NCBI GenBank assembly: GCA_023444445.1
Contig: JAEXMK010000241.1
Location: 1 to 8,677 of the forward strand
Source of the DNA: Pseudomonadota bacterium
GTDB lineage: Bacteria > Pseudomonadota > Alphaproteobacteria > Rhizobiales > Rhizobiaceae
Direction: 5' to 3'
DNA: 8,677 bases
In this document: piece by piece, positions 1 through 6,243 of the stretch
How the letters are laid out: every line of letters begins with the position of its first letter
Position numbering within the stretch: the stretch's first letter is position 1
Made by a program: the position numbers and the translations under genes
The notes under the pieces: model-generated
What the model was told of the DNA's origin: nothing
What the model saw: the letters and a program-made list of their open reading frames with translations, nothing else
Databases searched by the model: none

Positions 1-86
1 GTATAATAGACGGCATATTTGGCGGTGACCCAGCCGGTCGACCAGAGAAAGACGAAGATGGCCGGAGCCAGACGGTCGAGCGACAT
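1..86 (-). CDS. EamA/DMT-family membrane transporter, N-terminal fragment
   Basis: This is the 5' end of a minus-strand gene that leaves the window at base 1, so only 28 codons are visible. The protein begins MSLDRLAPAIFVFLWSTGW and continues with VTAKYAVYY. The opening, a short polar stretch followed by a hydrophobic helix with a (L/F)WSTG(F/W) motif, is typical of the first transmembrane segment of EamA-domain drug/metabolite transporters, which have about ten helices and sit in the inner membrane. The ATG at 84-86 has an AAGGG Shine-Dalgarno-like stretch 8 bases upstream; nearby upstream ATGs are in other frames. It is divergent from the ATP-grasp operon. Substrate cannot be inferred. The family call rests on a short N-terminus. 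Confidence 0.6.
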   Translation of the reverse strand, partial: MSLDRLAPAIFVFLWSTGWVTAKYAVYY

Positions 87-529
87 GGGAACATCCCTTG
101 TGCCGCATGATGCCCGTAACCGAACACGGTGCAGGAAAGGCGGCGAATTGGCACTTCTGCGACTTTACGCAAAACCAGCGCGTGATCGAGCTGAGTATCA
201 GCAAGGCGGTATCCGCATCCCGGCAAAAGGTCAAAGGCGTTTTGATGATCGCATCTTTCAGATTTTCTGATGCAATATCCGATCTTCTTCAATCGAAAGC
301 GATCGAACAAATTTTATGCATTCGCCCACGGCGTACACAGCATCGCCACCTCGTTACACCCCTCGCCACCGCGCAACCAATTTGCCAATGCCGCATTTAT
401 AGGCTGAAACCCAAAAAACGCTTCTTTTTTAAAACTCTAAGGCGACAAAAAATCTTCTCGAGGGGGCCTGCATAGTTCTTGCATTGCATTTGGCGTTGTA
501 TTCATATGGCAAAAAAGGGGACATCGAAG
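87..529. other. Divergent intergenic region, no gene recognised
   Basis: This stretch separates the divergent transporter fragment from the ATP-grasp gene and should carry promoters for both. Composition shifts from moderately GC-rich on the left to AT-rich from about 400 on, with A and T runs at 412-434 and 447-452, as expected near a promoter and leader. No pair of -35/-10 boxes with good spacing was convincing, and no terminator, tRNA or repeat was seen. Open frames here (19-270 and 98-475) have composition and content unlike real proteins and are treated as spurious. Confidence 0.5.
515..520 (+). promoter_or_regulatory. Ribosome binding site deciding a TTG start
   Basis: AAGGGG lies 9 bases upstream of the TTG at 530, an ideal Shine-Dalgarno distance. 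The in-frame ATG at 506 and TTG at 479 have no comparable purine-rich site in front, and this AAGGGG would fall inside the coding region if either were used. It supports starting the ATP-grasp gene at TTG 530. Confidence 0.5.
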
Positions 530-1939
530 TTGGCATTTGACGAAATGATAAATGCGGACAACACGCCGCGAAGCCCATATGAAAACTATAACGAGTGGTA
601 CAGCCGGCAGGACAGGGCGCACCTGATCCAGAAATCAAAAGACGCGGAAAACATCTTTCGAAAAACCGGTATTACTTTCGCAGTCTATGGCCATGCCGAT
701 AGTTCAGAAAAACTGATACCTTTCGATATTATCCCGCGCATCATCTCCGGCCGTGAGTGGCGCAAACTGGCCCAGGGCATCGAACAGCGTGTTCTCGCCC
801 TCAATGCTTTCCTCGACGACATCTACCATAAGCAGGAAATCATCCGCGCCGGGCGCATCCCCCGCGAAATCATCGAGAAAAACGAAGCGTTTCTGCCGGA
901 AATGATCGGCTTCACCCCGCCCGGCGGTGTCTACACCCATATTGTCGGCACGGATATCGTTCGCACCGGCGAAGACCAGTTCTACGTTCTGGAAGACAAT
1001 GCCCGCACGCCGTCAGGTGTCAGCTACATGCTGGAAAACCGCGAGACGATGATGCAGATGTTCCCGGAACTCTTCCACGAAAACCGCGTGCGGCGGGTGG
1101 AGGACTACCCCTATCTGCTGCGCCAGTCGCTTGCCTCGCTCGCGCCTCCCGGCTGCACCGGCAAACCACGCGTCGCCGTGCTGACCCCCGGCATCTATAA
1201 TTCCGCCTATTACGAACATTCCTTCCTCGCCGACATGATGGGCGTGGAGCTGGTGGAAGGGTCCGACCTTCGCGTCATGGACGGCAAGGTGAAGATGCGC
1301 ACGACACGCGGCTATGAGGCGATCGACGTTCTCTACCGCCGTGTCGACGACGATTTCCTCGACCCGCTGACTTTCCGGCCGGATTCGGCGCTTGGCGTTC
1401 CCGGCATCATGGATGTCTACCGTGCCGGCAACATCACCATCGCCAATGCCCCCGGCACCGGCATTTCCGATGACAAGGCGATCTATTCCTACATGCCCGA
1501 GATCGTCGAATTTTATACGGGCCGCAAACCGCTCCTGGAAAATGTGCCAACCTGGCGCTGTTCCGAGCCGGACAGCCTGAAATACGTGCTCGACAACCTC
1601 GCCGAACTCGTCGTCAAGGAAGTCCACGGTTCGGGCGGTTACGGCATGCTGGTCGGCCCCACCGCATCGAAAAAGGAACGGGCGCTGTTTGCCGAAAAGC
1701 TGAAAGCCCGCCCCTCCAACTATATTGCGCAGCCGACGCTGTCGCTTTCCACCGTGCCGATCATGGTCAAGAACGGCATCGCGCCGCGCCATGTCGATCT
1801 GCGTCCTTATGTGCTGGTGTCGGACAAGGTGAAGATCATCCCCGGCGGCCTGACCCGCGTTGCGCTCAAGCAGGGCTCGCTGGTGGTCAATTCCAGCCAG
1901 GGCGGCGGCACCAAGGATACCTGGGTACTGGAGGATTAA
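530..1939 (+). CDS. Circularly permuted type 2 ATP-grasp protein (DUF404/DUF407, COG2308)
   Basis: The predicted 469-residue cytosolic enzyme belongs to the circularly permuted ATP-grasp family, predicted to join a carboxylate to an amine at the cost of ATP; its substrate is unknown. From the chosen TTG start it reads MAFDEMINAD, the usual family N-terminus, followed by KTGITFAVYG near 45-54. Further conserved segments are GGVYTHIVGTDIVR (132-145), VLEDNARTPSG (153-163), VLYRRVDDDFLDP (267-279), NAPGTGISDDKAIY (306-319), VVKEVHGSGGYGM (361-373, the ATP-grasp-like glycine loop) and RHVDLRPYVL (420-429). Length is normal for the family. TTG 530 has a good ribosome site; ATG 506 would add 8 residues. 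It heads an operon, 3 bases before the alpha-E gene. The first 70 or so codons are noticeably more AT-rich than the rest. Confidence 0.9.
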   Translation: MAFDEMINADNTPRSPYENYNEWYSRQDRAHLIQKSKDAENIFRKTGITFAVYGHADSSEKLIPFDIIPRIISGREWRKLAQGIEQRVLALNAFLDDIYHKQEIIRAGRIPREIIEKNEAFLPEMIGFTPPGGVYTHIVGTDIVRTGEDQFYVLEDNARTPSGVSYMLENRETMMQMFPELFHENRVRRVEDYPYLLRQSLASLAPPGCTGKPRVAVLTPGIYNSAYYEHSFLADMMGVELVEGSDLRVMDGKVKMRTTRGYEAIDVLYRRVDDDFLDPLTFRPDSALGVPGIMDVYRAGNITIANAPGTGISDDKAIYSYMPEIVEFYTGRKPLLENVPTWRCSEPDSLKYVLDNLAELVVKEVHGSGGYGMLVGPTASKKERALFAEKLKARPSNYIAQPTLSLSTVPIMVKNGIAPRHVDLRPYVLVSDKVKIIPGGLTRVALKQGSLVVNSSQGGGTKDTWVLED

Positions 1940-1942
1940 GCC

Positions 1943-2884
1943 ATGCTGGGCAGAACGGCAAACGGGCTCTACTGGATGTTCCGGTACATCGAGCGCGCTG
2001 AAAACATCGCCCGGCTCATCGATGCGGGCCTGCGCGTTTCACTGACACGCTCCGGCAGCGGTGATGAGGACTGGGACGGCGTGCTGCAAAGCGCGGGCGT
2101 TCACGAGGCCTTTCTCGAAACGCATGACAAGGTGACAACGGCGGATGCGATCGATTATCTGCTGCGCGACAAGGCAAACCCTTCCAGCGTCCTCTCCTGC
2201 ATTGAGGCGGGCCGCAACAATGCCCGCATGGTGCGCACGGCGCTGACGCGCGAAACGTGGGAAGCCACCAACGAGTTCTGGATCGAGCTCAAGACCAGTC
2301 TCGACCGCAGGATAAAAGCGGCGGACATGCCGCAAGTGATCGATGGCATCAAACACCGCGCCGGTCTGGTGCGCGGCGCGTTCCACGGTTCAATGCTGCG
2401 CAACGATCTTTATAATTTTTCCCGCATCGGCACCTTCATCGAGCGCGCCGACAACACCGCCCGCATTCTGGACGTCAAATATTACGTGCTGCTGCCGGCC
2501 GTCGCGCATGTCGGCTCCTCGCTCGACAATGCGCAGTGGGAATCCATCCTGCGCTCGGTCTCTGCGCATCGGTCTTATGGCTGGGTCTATGATGCGGAAT
2601 ACAAGCCGGCCAATATTGCCGACTTCCTCATTCTCAATGGCCGCATGCCGCGTTCTCTCGCCTATTGTTACGAGAAGATCGCCAGCAACCTCAATTACAT
2701 CGCTGAGGATTACAGCGAGAGGCACAAGGCGCATGAGACGGCCGAAAGCATTCGCGACAATCTGCGCGCAACCACCATCAGCCGCGTGATGGATGAGGGC
2801 TTGCACGAATTTCTGGAGAGGTTCGTCAACCGCAACGGGCAGTTGGGACAGGAAATCACGGAAGGCTACCGCTTCTATCAATAA
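1943..2884 (+). CDS. Alpha-E domain protein (DUF403, COG2307)
   Basis: A 313-residue, mostly helical protein of the alpha-E family, nearly always encoded beside a circularly permuted ATP-grasp gene and thought to be its partner; no biochemical activity is established. Visible signatures are the N-terminal MLGRTANGLYWMFRYIERAE with NIARLIDAGL (1-30), and a second, related helix FIERADNTARILDVKYY (165-181). The two IERA(E/D)N(I/T)AR segments suggest an internal duplication. WESILRSVSAHRSY (199-212) and PRSLAYCYEKI (236-246) are further family-like blocks. No signal peptide or membrane segment is seen. The ATG lies 8 bases after GGAGG (1930-1934), which sits in the end of the upstream gene, so translation is probably coupled. 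Length is typical. Confidence 0.92.
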   Translation: MLGRTANGLYWMFRYIERAENIARLIDAGLRVSLTRSGSGDEDWDGVLQSAGVHEAFLETHDKVTTADAIDYLLRDKANPSSVLSCIEAGRNNARMVRTALTRETWEATNEFWIELKTSLDRRIKAADMPQVIDGIKHRAGLVRGAFHGSMLRNDLYNFSRIGTFIERADNTARILDVKYYVLLPAVAHVGSSLDNAQWESILRSVSAHRSYGWVYDAEYKPANIADFLILNGRMPRSLAYCYEKIASNLNYIAEDYSERHKAHETAESIRDNLRATTISRVMDEGLHEFLERFVNRNGQLGQEITEGYRFYQ

Positions 2885-2905
2885 GCGCGTGGACGGGGAC
2901 AGCTG

Positions 2906-3727
2906 ATGCGTCTGAAAATCACCCATACGACGGACTATGTCTATGACGAGCCGATGCCCTATGCGTTGCAGCGGCTGCGCCTGACACCGCAGACCGGCCC
3001 ATGCCAGACGGTTGAGGACTGGGATGTCTCCGTCGACGGCGCGACCGTGGAAGTGACCTATGAGGACCATTTCGGCAATCGTGTCGCGCTGGTTGAAACC
3101 GAAGGGCCGCAGAAGCGGGTGAAGGTGGTGGCGAGCGGCACCGTCAGCACGCAGGATAAGGCAGGCGTTTTCGGTTACCACATCGGCAACGCGCCTTTAT
3201 GGCTTTTCCTGCGGGAAACGCCGCGCACCAAACCCGGAAAACTGGTGCGCGAACTGGTGAAGGTGAGCGCCGGCGAAAGCGAGCTTGCCCGCCTCCACAA
3301 TCTCATGGAGACCATCCACGGCAAGGTGGAGTATGTGCCCGGCGCGACCGACATCGAAACCACGGCCGAAGCGGCACTGGAAGCCGGCAAGGGCGTCTGC
3401 CAGGACCACGCCCACATACTGATTTCAGCCGCCCGTCAGATGGGTCTGCCTGCGCGTTATGTTTCAGGTTATCTGATGATGGACGAGGTTGAAGAGCAGA
3501 CCGCTACGCACGCCTGGGCCGAGGTGCATCTTCAGGGCCTCGGATGGGTCGGCTTCGACGCCGCCAACAATATCTGCCCCGATGACCGTTACGTCCGCAT
3601 CGCGTCTGGCCTCTGCTACCGCGATTGCGCGCCGATATCCGGCATGCGCATCGGCCCGGCCGGTGAGACCTTGAATGTCTCGGTCACCGTGCAGCAATCG
3701 CAGAGCCAGAGCCAGTCCCAGAGCTGA
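2906..3727 (+). CDS. Transglutaminase-like cysteine peptidase family protein (COG1305)
   Basis: A 273-residue protein with the bacterial transglutaminase N-terminal beta domain (MRLKITHTTDYVYDEPM, about 1-95) and a transglutaminase-like catalytic core (about 150-230). The triad is visible: Cys165 in GKGVCQDHAH, His202 in THAWAEVHL, and Asp218 in GWVGFDAANN. Relatives beside ATP-grasp/alpha-E genes are predicted to hydrolyse or exchange amide bonds on the same unknown substrate. There is no signal peptide, so it should be cytosolic. It starts 21 bases after the alpha-E stop, with GGGGACAG upstream of the ATG. Oddity: the C-terminus ends in five Gln-Ser pairs encoded by a short imperfect repeat, after the folded core ends. 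Confidence 0.92.
   Translation: MRLKITHTTDYVYDEPMPYALQRLRLTPQTGPCQTVEDWDVSVDGATVEVTYEDHFGNRVALVETEGPQKRVKVVASGTVSTQDKAGVFGYHIGNAPLWLFLRETPRTKPGKLVRELVKVSAGESELARLHNLMETIHGKVEYVPGATDIETTAEAALEAGKGVCQDHAHILISAARQMGLPARYVSGYLMMDEVEEQTATHAWAEVHLQGLGWVGFDAANNICPDDRYVRIASGLCYRDCAPISGMRIGPAGETLNVSVTVQQSQSQSQSQS
3695..3724 (+). repeat. (Gln-Ser)5 coding repeat at the transglutaminase C-terminus
   Basis: Five consecutive Gln-Ser codon pairs end the protein; three of the five units are CAGAGC and the other two differ by synonymous changes (CAATCG, CAGTCC). It looks like a slippage-generated or low-complexity tail. The synonymous differences suggest it is not brand new. Confidence 0.75.
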
Positions 3728-3731
3728 GATC

Positions 3732-4328
3732 ATGGCCGCCAAAGACGACGATACGATCGGTTTCTATACCGACAACGCCACCGCCTACACCACCCGCGGA
3801 CAGGCGGCAGACCGCCCGCATCTGGAGACATTCCTGTCGCAGTTGGAAAAGGGCGCCAGCATCCTGGAGCTGGGATGCGGCGGCGGGCAGGACAGCGAAT
3901 ATATGCTGGCAGCCGGTTTCGACGTGTACCCGACCGATGGAACACCCGACATCGCCAAGGCGGCGCAAACCCGGCTCGGCATTCCTGTCAGAACGTTGCT
4001 GTTCGAAGATATCGATGAGGTCGGGCGCTATCACGGCATCTGGGCCAATGCCTGCCTGCTGCACGTGCCCCGCCCTGCCCTGCCCGGCATCATCGGCCGC
4101 ATCCACACCGCGCTGAAACCGGGCGGCGTCTTTTATGCGAGCTTCAAGGCAGGAGAAGCGGAGGGTCGCGACACCTTCGGCCGTTATTACAATTATCCCT
4201 CCAGGTCATGGCTGGTGGAGCTTTATGGCGAATATGACTGGACAGGCGTAGAGATCGAAGCCCGGCAGGGAAGCGGTTACGACAAGCTGCCGACAGACTG
4301 GCTGCATGTTACAGCCAAAAAGCGCTGA
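3732..4328 (+). CDS. Class I SAM-dependent methyltransferase
   Basis: A 198-residue Rossmann-fold methyltransferase. Motif I is ILELGCGGGQDSEYM (44-58), which binds S-adenosylmethionine; the following acidic position is Asp69 in VYPTDG. GIWANACLLHVP (102-113) is the motif IV region, and LKPGGVFYASFKAG (128-141) is the post-motif segment of Methyltransf_11/25-type enzymes. The C-terminal part holds a YNYPS motif and a predicted final strand (WLHVTAKK). The frame stays open upstream to 3675 inside the transglutaminase gene, but ATG 3732 is preferred: it lies 4 bases after that gene's stop and homology begins around FYTDNATAYT. Close spacing suggests translational coupling and membership of the ATP-grasp operon. 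Methyl acceptor unknown; TehB-like tellurite proteins are distant relatives. Confidence 0.88.
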   Translation: MAAKDDDTIGFYTDNATAYTTRGQAADRPHLETFLSQLEKGASILELGCGGGQDSEYMLAAGFDVYPTDGTPDIAKAAQTRLGIPVRTLLFEDIDEVGRYHGIWANACLLHVPRPALPGIIGRIHTALKPGGVFYASFKAGEAEGRDTFGRYYNYPSRSWLVELYGEYDWTGVEIEARQGSGYDKLPTDWLHVTAKKR

Positions 4329-4443
4329 CCACCGCGACAAGTTCACGGTTGCAAAAAGGCGCAGCACCCGTTTTAATCGCCGCTCTCAATTGAAAGCATG
4401 ATCCGGTTTATCCTCACAGGACAAAACCGGCCGGGAGACGGCG
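4329..4443. other. Intergenic gap between methyltransferase and GNAT genes
   Basis: This 115-base gap holds two structures. An imperfect hairpin at 4345-4371 (ACGGTTGC with GCAGCACCCGT) is followed by TTTT and could be a weak terminator of the upstream operon. A better-defined nested hairpin lies at 4403-4430, annotated separately. No promoter boxes were convincing. Confidence 0.35.
4403..4430. repeat. Nested inverted repeat before the GNAT ribosome site
   Basis: CCGGTTT (4403-4409) pairs with AAACCGG (4424-4430), and inside it TCCT (4411-4414) pairs with AGGA (4418-4421). The hairpin ends 2 bases before the GGGAG ribosome site. It is preceded by GCATGATC, which resembles the end of a palindromic intergenic repeat common in Rhizobiales, so it may be a decayed copy; that link is from memory and uncertain. 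Confidence 0.45.
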
Positions 4444-4902
4444 TTGTACAGCATTTCCGACTATCGCGACTGCCAGTCGCATGGACCCATCATCGCAGAA
4501 AGGGTCTGGACGGCCTGGTGGCAGGATAGCGGCCTCAAGGTGGGCGATGTCCTCGAGCACCTCAAAGCGATGACCAATCCTCACGCCCTTCCCACCGGCC
4601 TCGTCGCCCATGATGGCGACGCCTATGTCGGCTCCGCCTTTCTCATTCATTGCGATCTTGAGGAGCGCCCGCACTATCTTCCCTGGGTTGCGGCCCTATG
4701 GGTGGAAGAAGGCCGCCGGCGCTCAGGCGTGGCGCGCGCCTTGATGCAGGCTGCAACAAAGAGGGCCGCCGAACTCGGTTACGACACGGCCTACCTCTGC
4801 TGCGAGGCAGGTCTTGAGGACTATTACATCAACTGCGGCTGGACCATCCTCGAACGGGGCGTCGGCAAGCACGACCTGACGGTGCTGACCTACAAGACCT
4901 GA
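4444..4902 (+). CDS. GNAT family N-acetyltransferase
   Basis: A 152-residue protein with the GNAT fold, transferring an acyl group from acyl-CoA to an amine. The acetyl-CoA binding motif A is at about 81-107, WVAALWVEEGRRRSGVARAL, with the (R/Q)xxGx(G/A)-type loop R92-R-S-G95-V-A97. Motif B follows as LGYDTAYLCCEAGLEDYYINCGW (111-133), ending in the common Y-x-x-x-G-W pattern. The TTG start has GGGAG (4433-4437) 6 bases upstream and no in-frame ATG precedes it. Length is usual for a single-domain GNAT. It is followed 55 bases later by the VOC gene. The substrate cannot be predicted; antibiotic or small-amine acetylation are only possibilities. Confidence 0.88.
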   Translation: MYSISDYRDCQSHGPIIAERVWTAWWQDSGLKVGDVLEHLKAMTNPHALPTGLVAHDGDAYVGSAFLIHCDLEERPHYLPWVAALWVEEGRRRSGVARALMQAATKRAAELGYDTAYLCCEAGLEDYYINCGWTILERGVGKHDLTVLTYKT

Positions 4903-4957
4903 CGCCGCCCAGCGCCTACCCATCATTCCTCACCAAATCTCGACCATAGGAGGCACC

Positions 4958-5374
4958 ATGCAACCGCCAACAGCCATCATGGAAACCGCGATCTATGTGA
5001 ATGATCTCGAAGCCGCCGAGGCTTTCTACCGCGATGTATTCGGACTTGAGATCATCGGCAAGGTGCCCGGAAGCTTCGTCTTTTTCAAATGCGGGCAGCA
5101 GGTATTGCTGGTTTTCGACCCCGAGAAGTCGCGCAAGGCCGATCCCGATAATCCGATCCCCCGCCATGGCACGGCAGGCCAAGGCCATTTCTGCTTTTAT
5201 GCTAAGGACAAATCCGAGGTAGACGGCTGGAAGGCCCACTTCGAAGCGCTCGGAATTCCCATCGAACATTATCACCGCTGGCCGAATGACAGCTATTCCG
5301 TCTATATCCGCGATCCCTCCGGGAACTCGGTGGAAGTGGGCGAAGGCAAGCTTTGGGGATTTACACAGGGCTGA
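4958..5374 (+). CDS. VOC family (glyoxalase/bleomycin-resistance fold) protein
   Basis: A 138-residue single vicinal-oxygen-chelate protein with two beta-alpha-beta-beta-beta modules: IMETAIYVNDLEAAEAFYRD (7-26) opens the first, and GQGHFCFYAKDKSEVDGW (74-91) the second. Likely metal ligands in the usual positions are Glu9, His77 and Glu127 (YIRDPSGNSVEV). Members include glyoxalases, dioxygenases and drug-binding resistance proteins; sequence alone does not decide here. An AGGAGG site (4948-4953) lies only 4 bases before ATG 4958, which is tight. Met8 (ATG 4979) is an alternative start, but it would leave a very short N-terminus and a distant ribosome site. Probably co-transcribed with the GNAT and phosphatase genes. 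Confidence 0.88.
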   Translation: MQPPTAIMETAIYVNDLEAAEAFYRDVFGLEIIGKVPGSFVFFKCGQQVLLVFDPEKSRKADPDNPIPRHGTAGQGHFCFYAKDKSEVDGWKAHFEALGIPIEHYHRWPNDSYSVYIRDPSGNSVEVGEGKLWGFTQG

Positions 5375-5397
5375 CCGCAAGGAAGCATGACACCATC

Positions 5398-6033
5398 GTG
5401 AAAAACATCTACGTCGTAACGCACCCCCAGTCGGTCCACCATATCGAGAACCGGGTTGGCGGCTGGTATGATACCGGACTGACGCCGCGCGGCAGAACCG
5501 ATGCCAAGGCGGCGGCGGCCAGACTGGCGACGCTTGTCGGTGGTGAGCCCTTGGAGATCTTCAGCTCCGACCTGCTTCGCGCCTCGCAGACCGCAGAAAT
5601 CATCGCGGAACGCTTCGGGCAGCCAATGGAGACCATGCGCGACCTCAGGGAAATGAGTTACGGTGAGGCCGAAGGCATGCCGCAGCAATGGCTCGATGCA
5701 CGTCAAATACCGGCGCCGCACCATAATCGCCTTGACCATCGTGGCGGTATTGCTGATGGCGAGACGAGACGCGAATTTGCCGAAAGGGTGTATCGGGCCG
5801 TGGACATGATCGTAGCGCGGCCCTGTGCCACGCAGATCATCGTAACCCATGGCTTTGCCCTGACCTTCGTCATCGCGGCATGGATCAAGATGCCGATCGA
5901 CAGCGCCGGCTATGTCAGCTTCCCGGCGCGCTCCGGCAGCATCACCCATTTGAAGGAAGACGATTACTGGCAGAACCGCGCCGTCGTTTCACTGGCGGAT
6001 GTTTCGCATCTGCAGGATCTTGCCTTGCGATAA
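5398..6033 (+). CDS. Histidine phosphatase superfamily protein with atypical THP motif
   Basis: A 211-residue protein of the phosphoglycerate-mutase-like histidine phosphatase superfamily. From GTG 5398 it reads MKNIYVVTHPQSVHHIENRV. The nucleophile His9 is in VVTHPQS where the family normally has RHG. The remaining active-site residues fit: Arg61 in SSDLLRASQTAE, Glu85 in LREMSYGEAEG, and His151 in IIVTHGFAL. The first conserved Arg is thus replaced by Thr and the Gly by Pro. GTG is chosen because homology starts here; AAGGA (5379-5383) is 14 bases away, which is long, and a TTG at 5353 overlapping the VOC gene is the in-frame alternative. It lies 23 bases after the VOC stop. Substrate unknown; it could be a phosphatase with altered phosphate binding. 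Confidence 0.85.
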   Translation: MKNIYVVTHPQSVHHIENRVGGWYDTGLTPRGRTDAKAAAARLATLVGGEPLEIFSSDLLRASQTAEIIAERFGQPMETMRDLREMSYGEAEGMPQQWLDARQIPAPHHNRLDHRGGIADGETRREFAERVYRAVDMIVARPCATQIIVTHGFALTFVIAAWIKMPIDSAGYVSFPARSGSITHLKEDDYWQNRAVVSLADVSHLQDLALR

Positions 6034-6079
6034 CGATAGCGACCGTTGCGCGTGATCAGCTGTCACAGACAATATGACC

Positions 6080-6190
6080 TGCGTCATTCCGGCCTTCAGC
6101 CGGAAACCAGCCGACGCGCGTCTGCGCGGAGAAAAGACCCTTCTCAGCCCAAAGACCCAGGCTGGCTGGATACCTGCTCAAGGCCGGTAG
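6080..6190. repeat. Mosaic palindromic intergenic repeat, RIME-like
   Basis: Nested complementary arms fold this stretch into a branched structure. CCGGCCTT (6089-6096) is the exact reverse complement of AAGGCCGG (6180-6187), CCAGCC (6107-6112) pairs with GGCTGG (6164-6169), and CAGCC (6145-6149) pairs with GGCTG (6160-6164). A local hairpin TTCCGGC/GCCGGAA sits at 6087-6105. The layout and the phrase CGTCATTCCGGCCTT resemble the palindromic intergenic mosaic elements of rhizobia and agrobacteria. The arms contain mismatches, so it appears decayed. No coding is seen. Confidence 0.55.
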
Positions 6191-6194
6191 ACGA

Positions 6195-6220
6195 ATAGAG
6201 GGAGCAATTGCTCCCTCTAT
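6195..6220. terminator. Perfect 26-base palindrome between convergent genes
   Basis: ATAGAGGGAGC (6195-6205) pairs exactly with GCTCCCTCTAT (6210-6220) around a central AATT. It lies between the stop of the plus-strand phosphatase gene and the stop of the minus-strand gguC gene, 24 bases beyond the latter. A stem of 11 pairs in a convergent gap is most simply a bidirectional terminator, though neither side has a strong T run, so termination could be partial or the stem could protect 3' ends. Confidence 0.6.
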
Positions 6221-6243
6221 CATTCCCAAAGATCGCCCGCAGA

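Noticed and set aside
19..270. Plus-strand open frame of 83 codons at the left edge.
   Set aside because: It overlaps the better-supported minus-strand transporter N-terminus and has no motif.
382..403. TTGCCA and TATAGG as promoter boxes for the ATP-grasp operon.
   Set aside because: Spacing is only about 10 bases, too short for a sigma-70 type promoter.
98..475. Plus-strand open frame of 125 codons in the left intergenic region.
   Set aside because: No ribosome site, atypical composition (many Arg, Gln and Lys in an AT-rich promoter zone), and no recognisable domain.
1013..1792. Minus-strand open frame of 259 codons opposite the ATP-grasp gene.
   Set aside because: No ribosome site or family motifs; it lies wholly within a well-supported gene, and its content is that of a codon-complement shadow.
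2390..3181. Minus-strand open frame of 263 codons across the alpha-E/transglutaminase junction.
   Set aside because: It overlaps two conserved genes and shows no domain or motif of its own.
4345..4371. Imperfect hairpin followed by TTTT after the methyltransferase gene.
   Set aside because: The stem has a bulge and a G-U pair, so it is too weak to call as a terminator with confidence; mentioned only within the intergenic entry.
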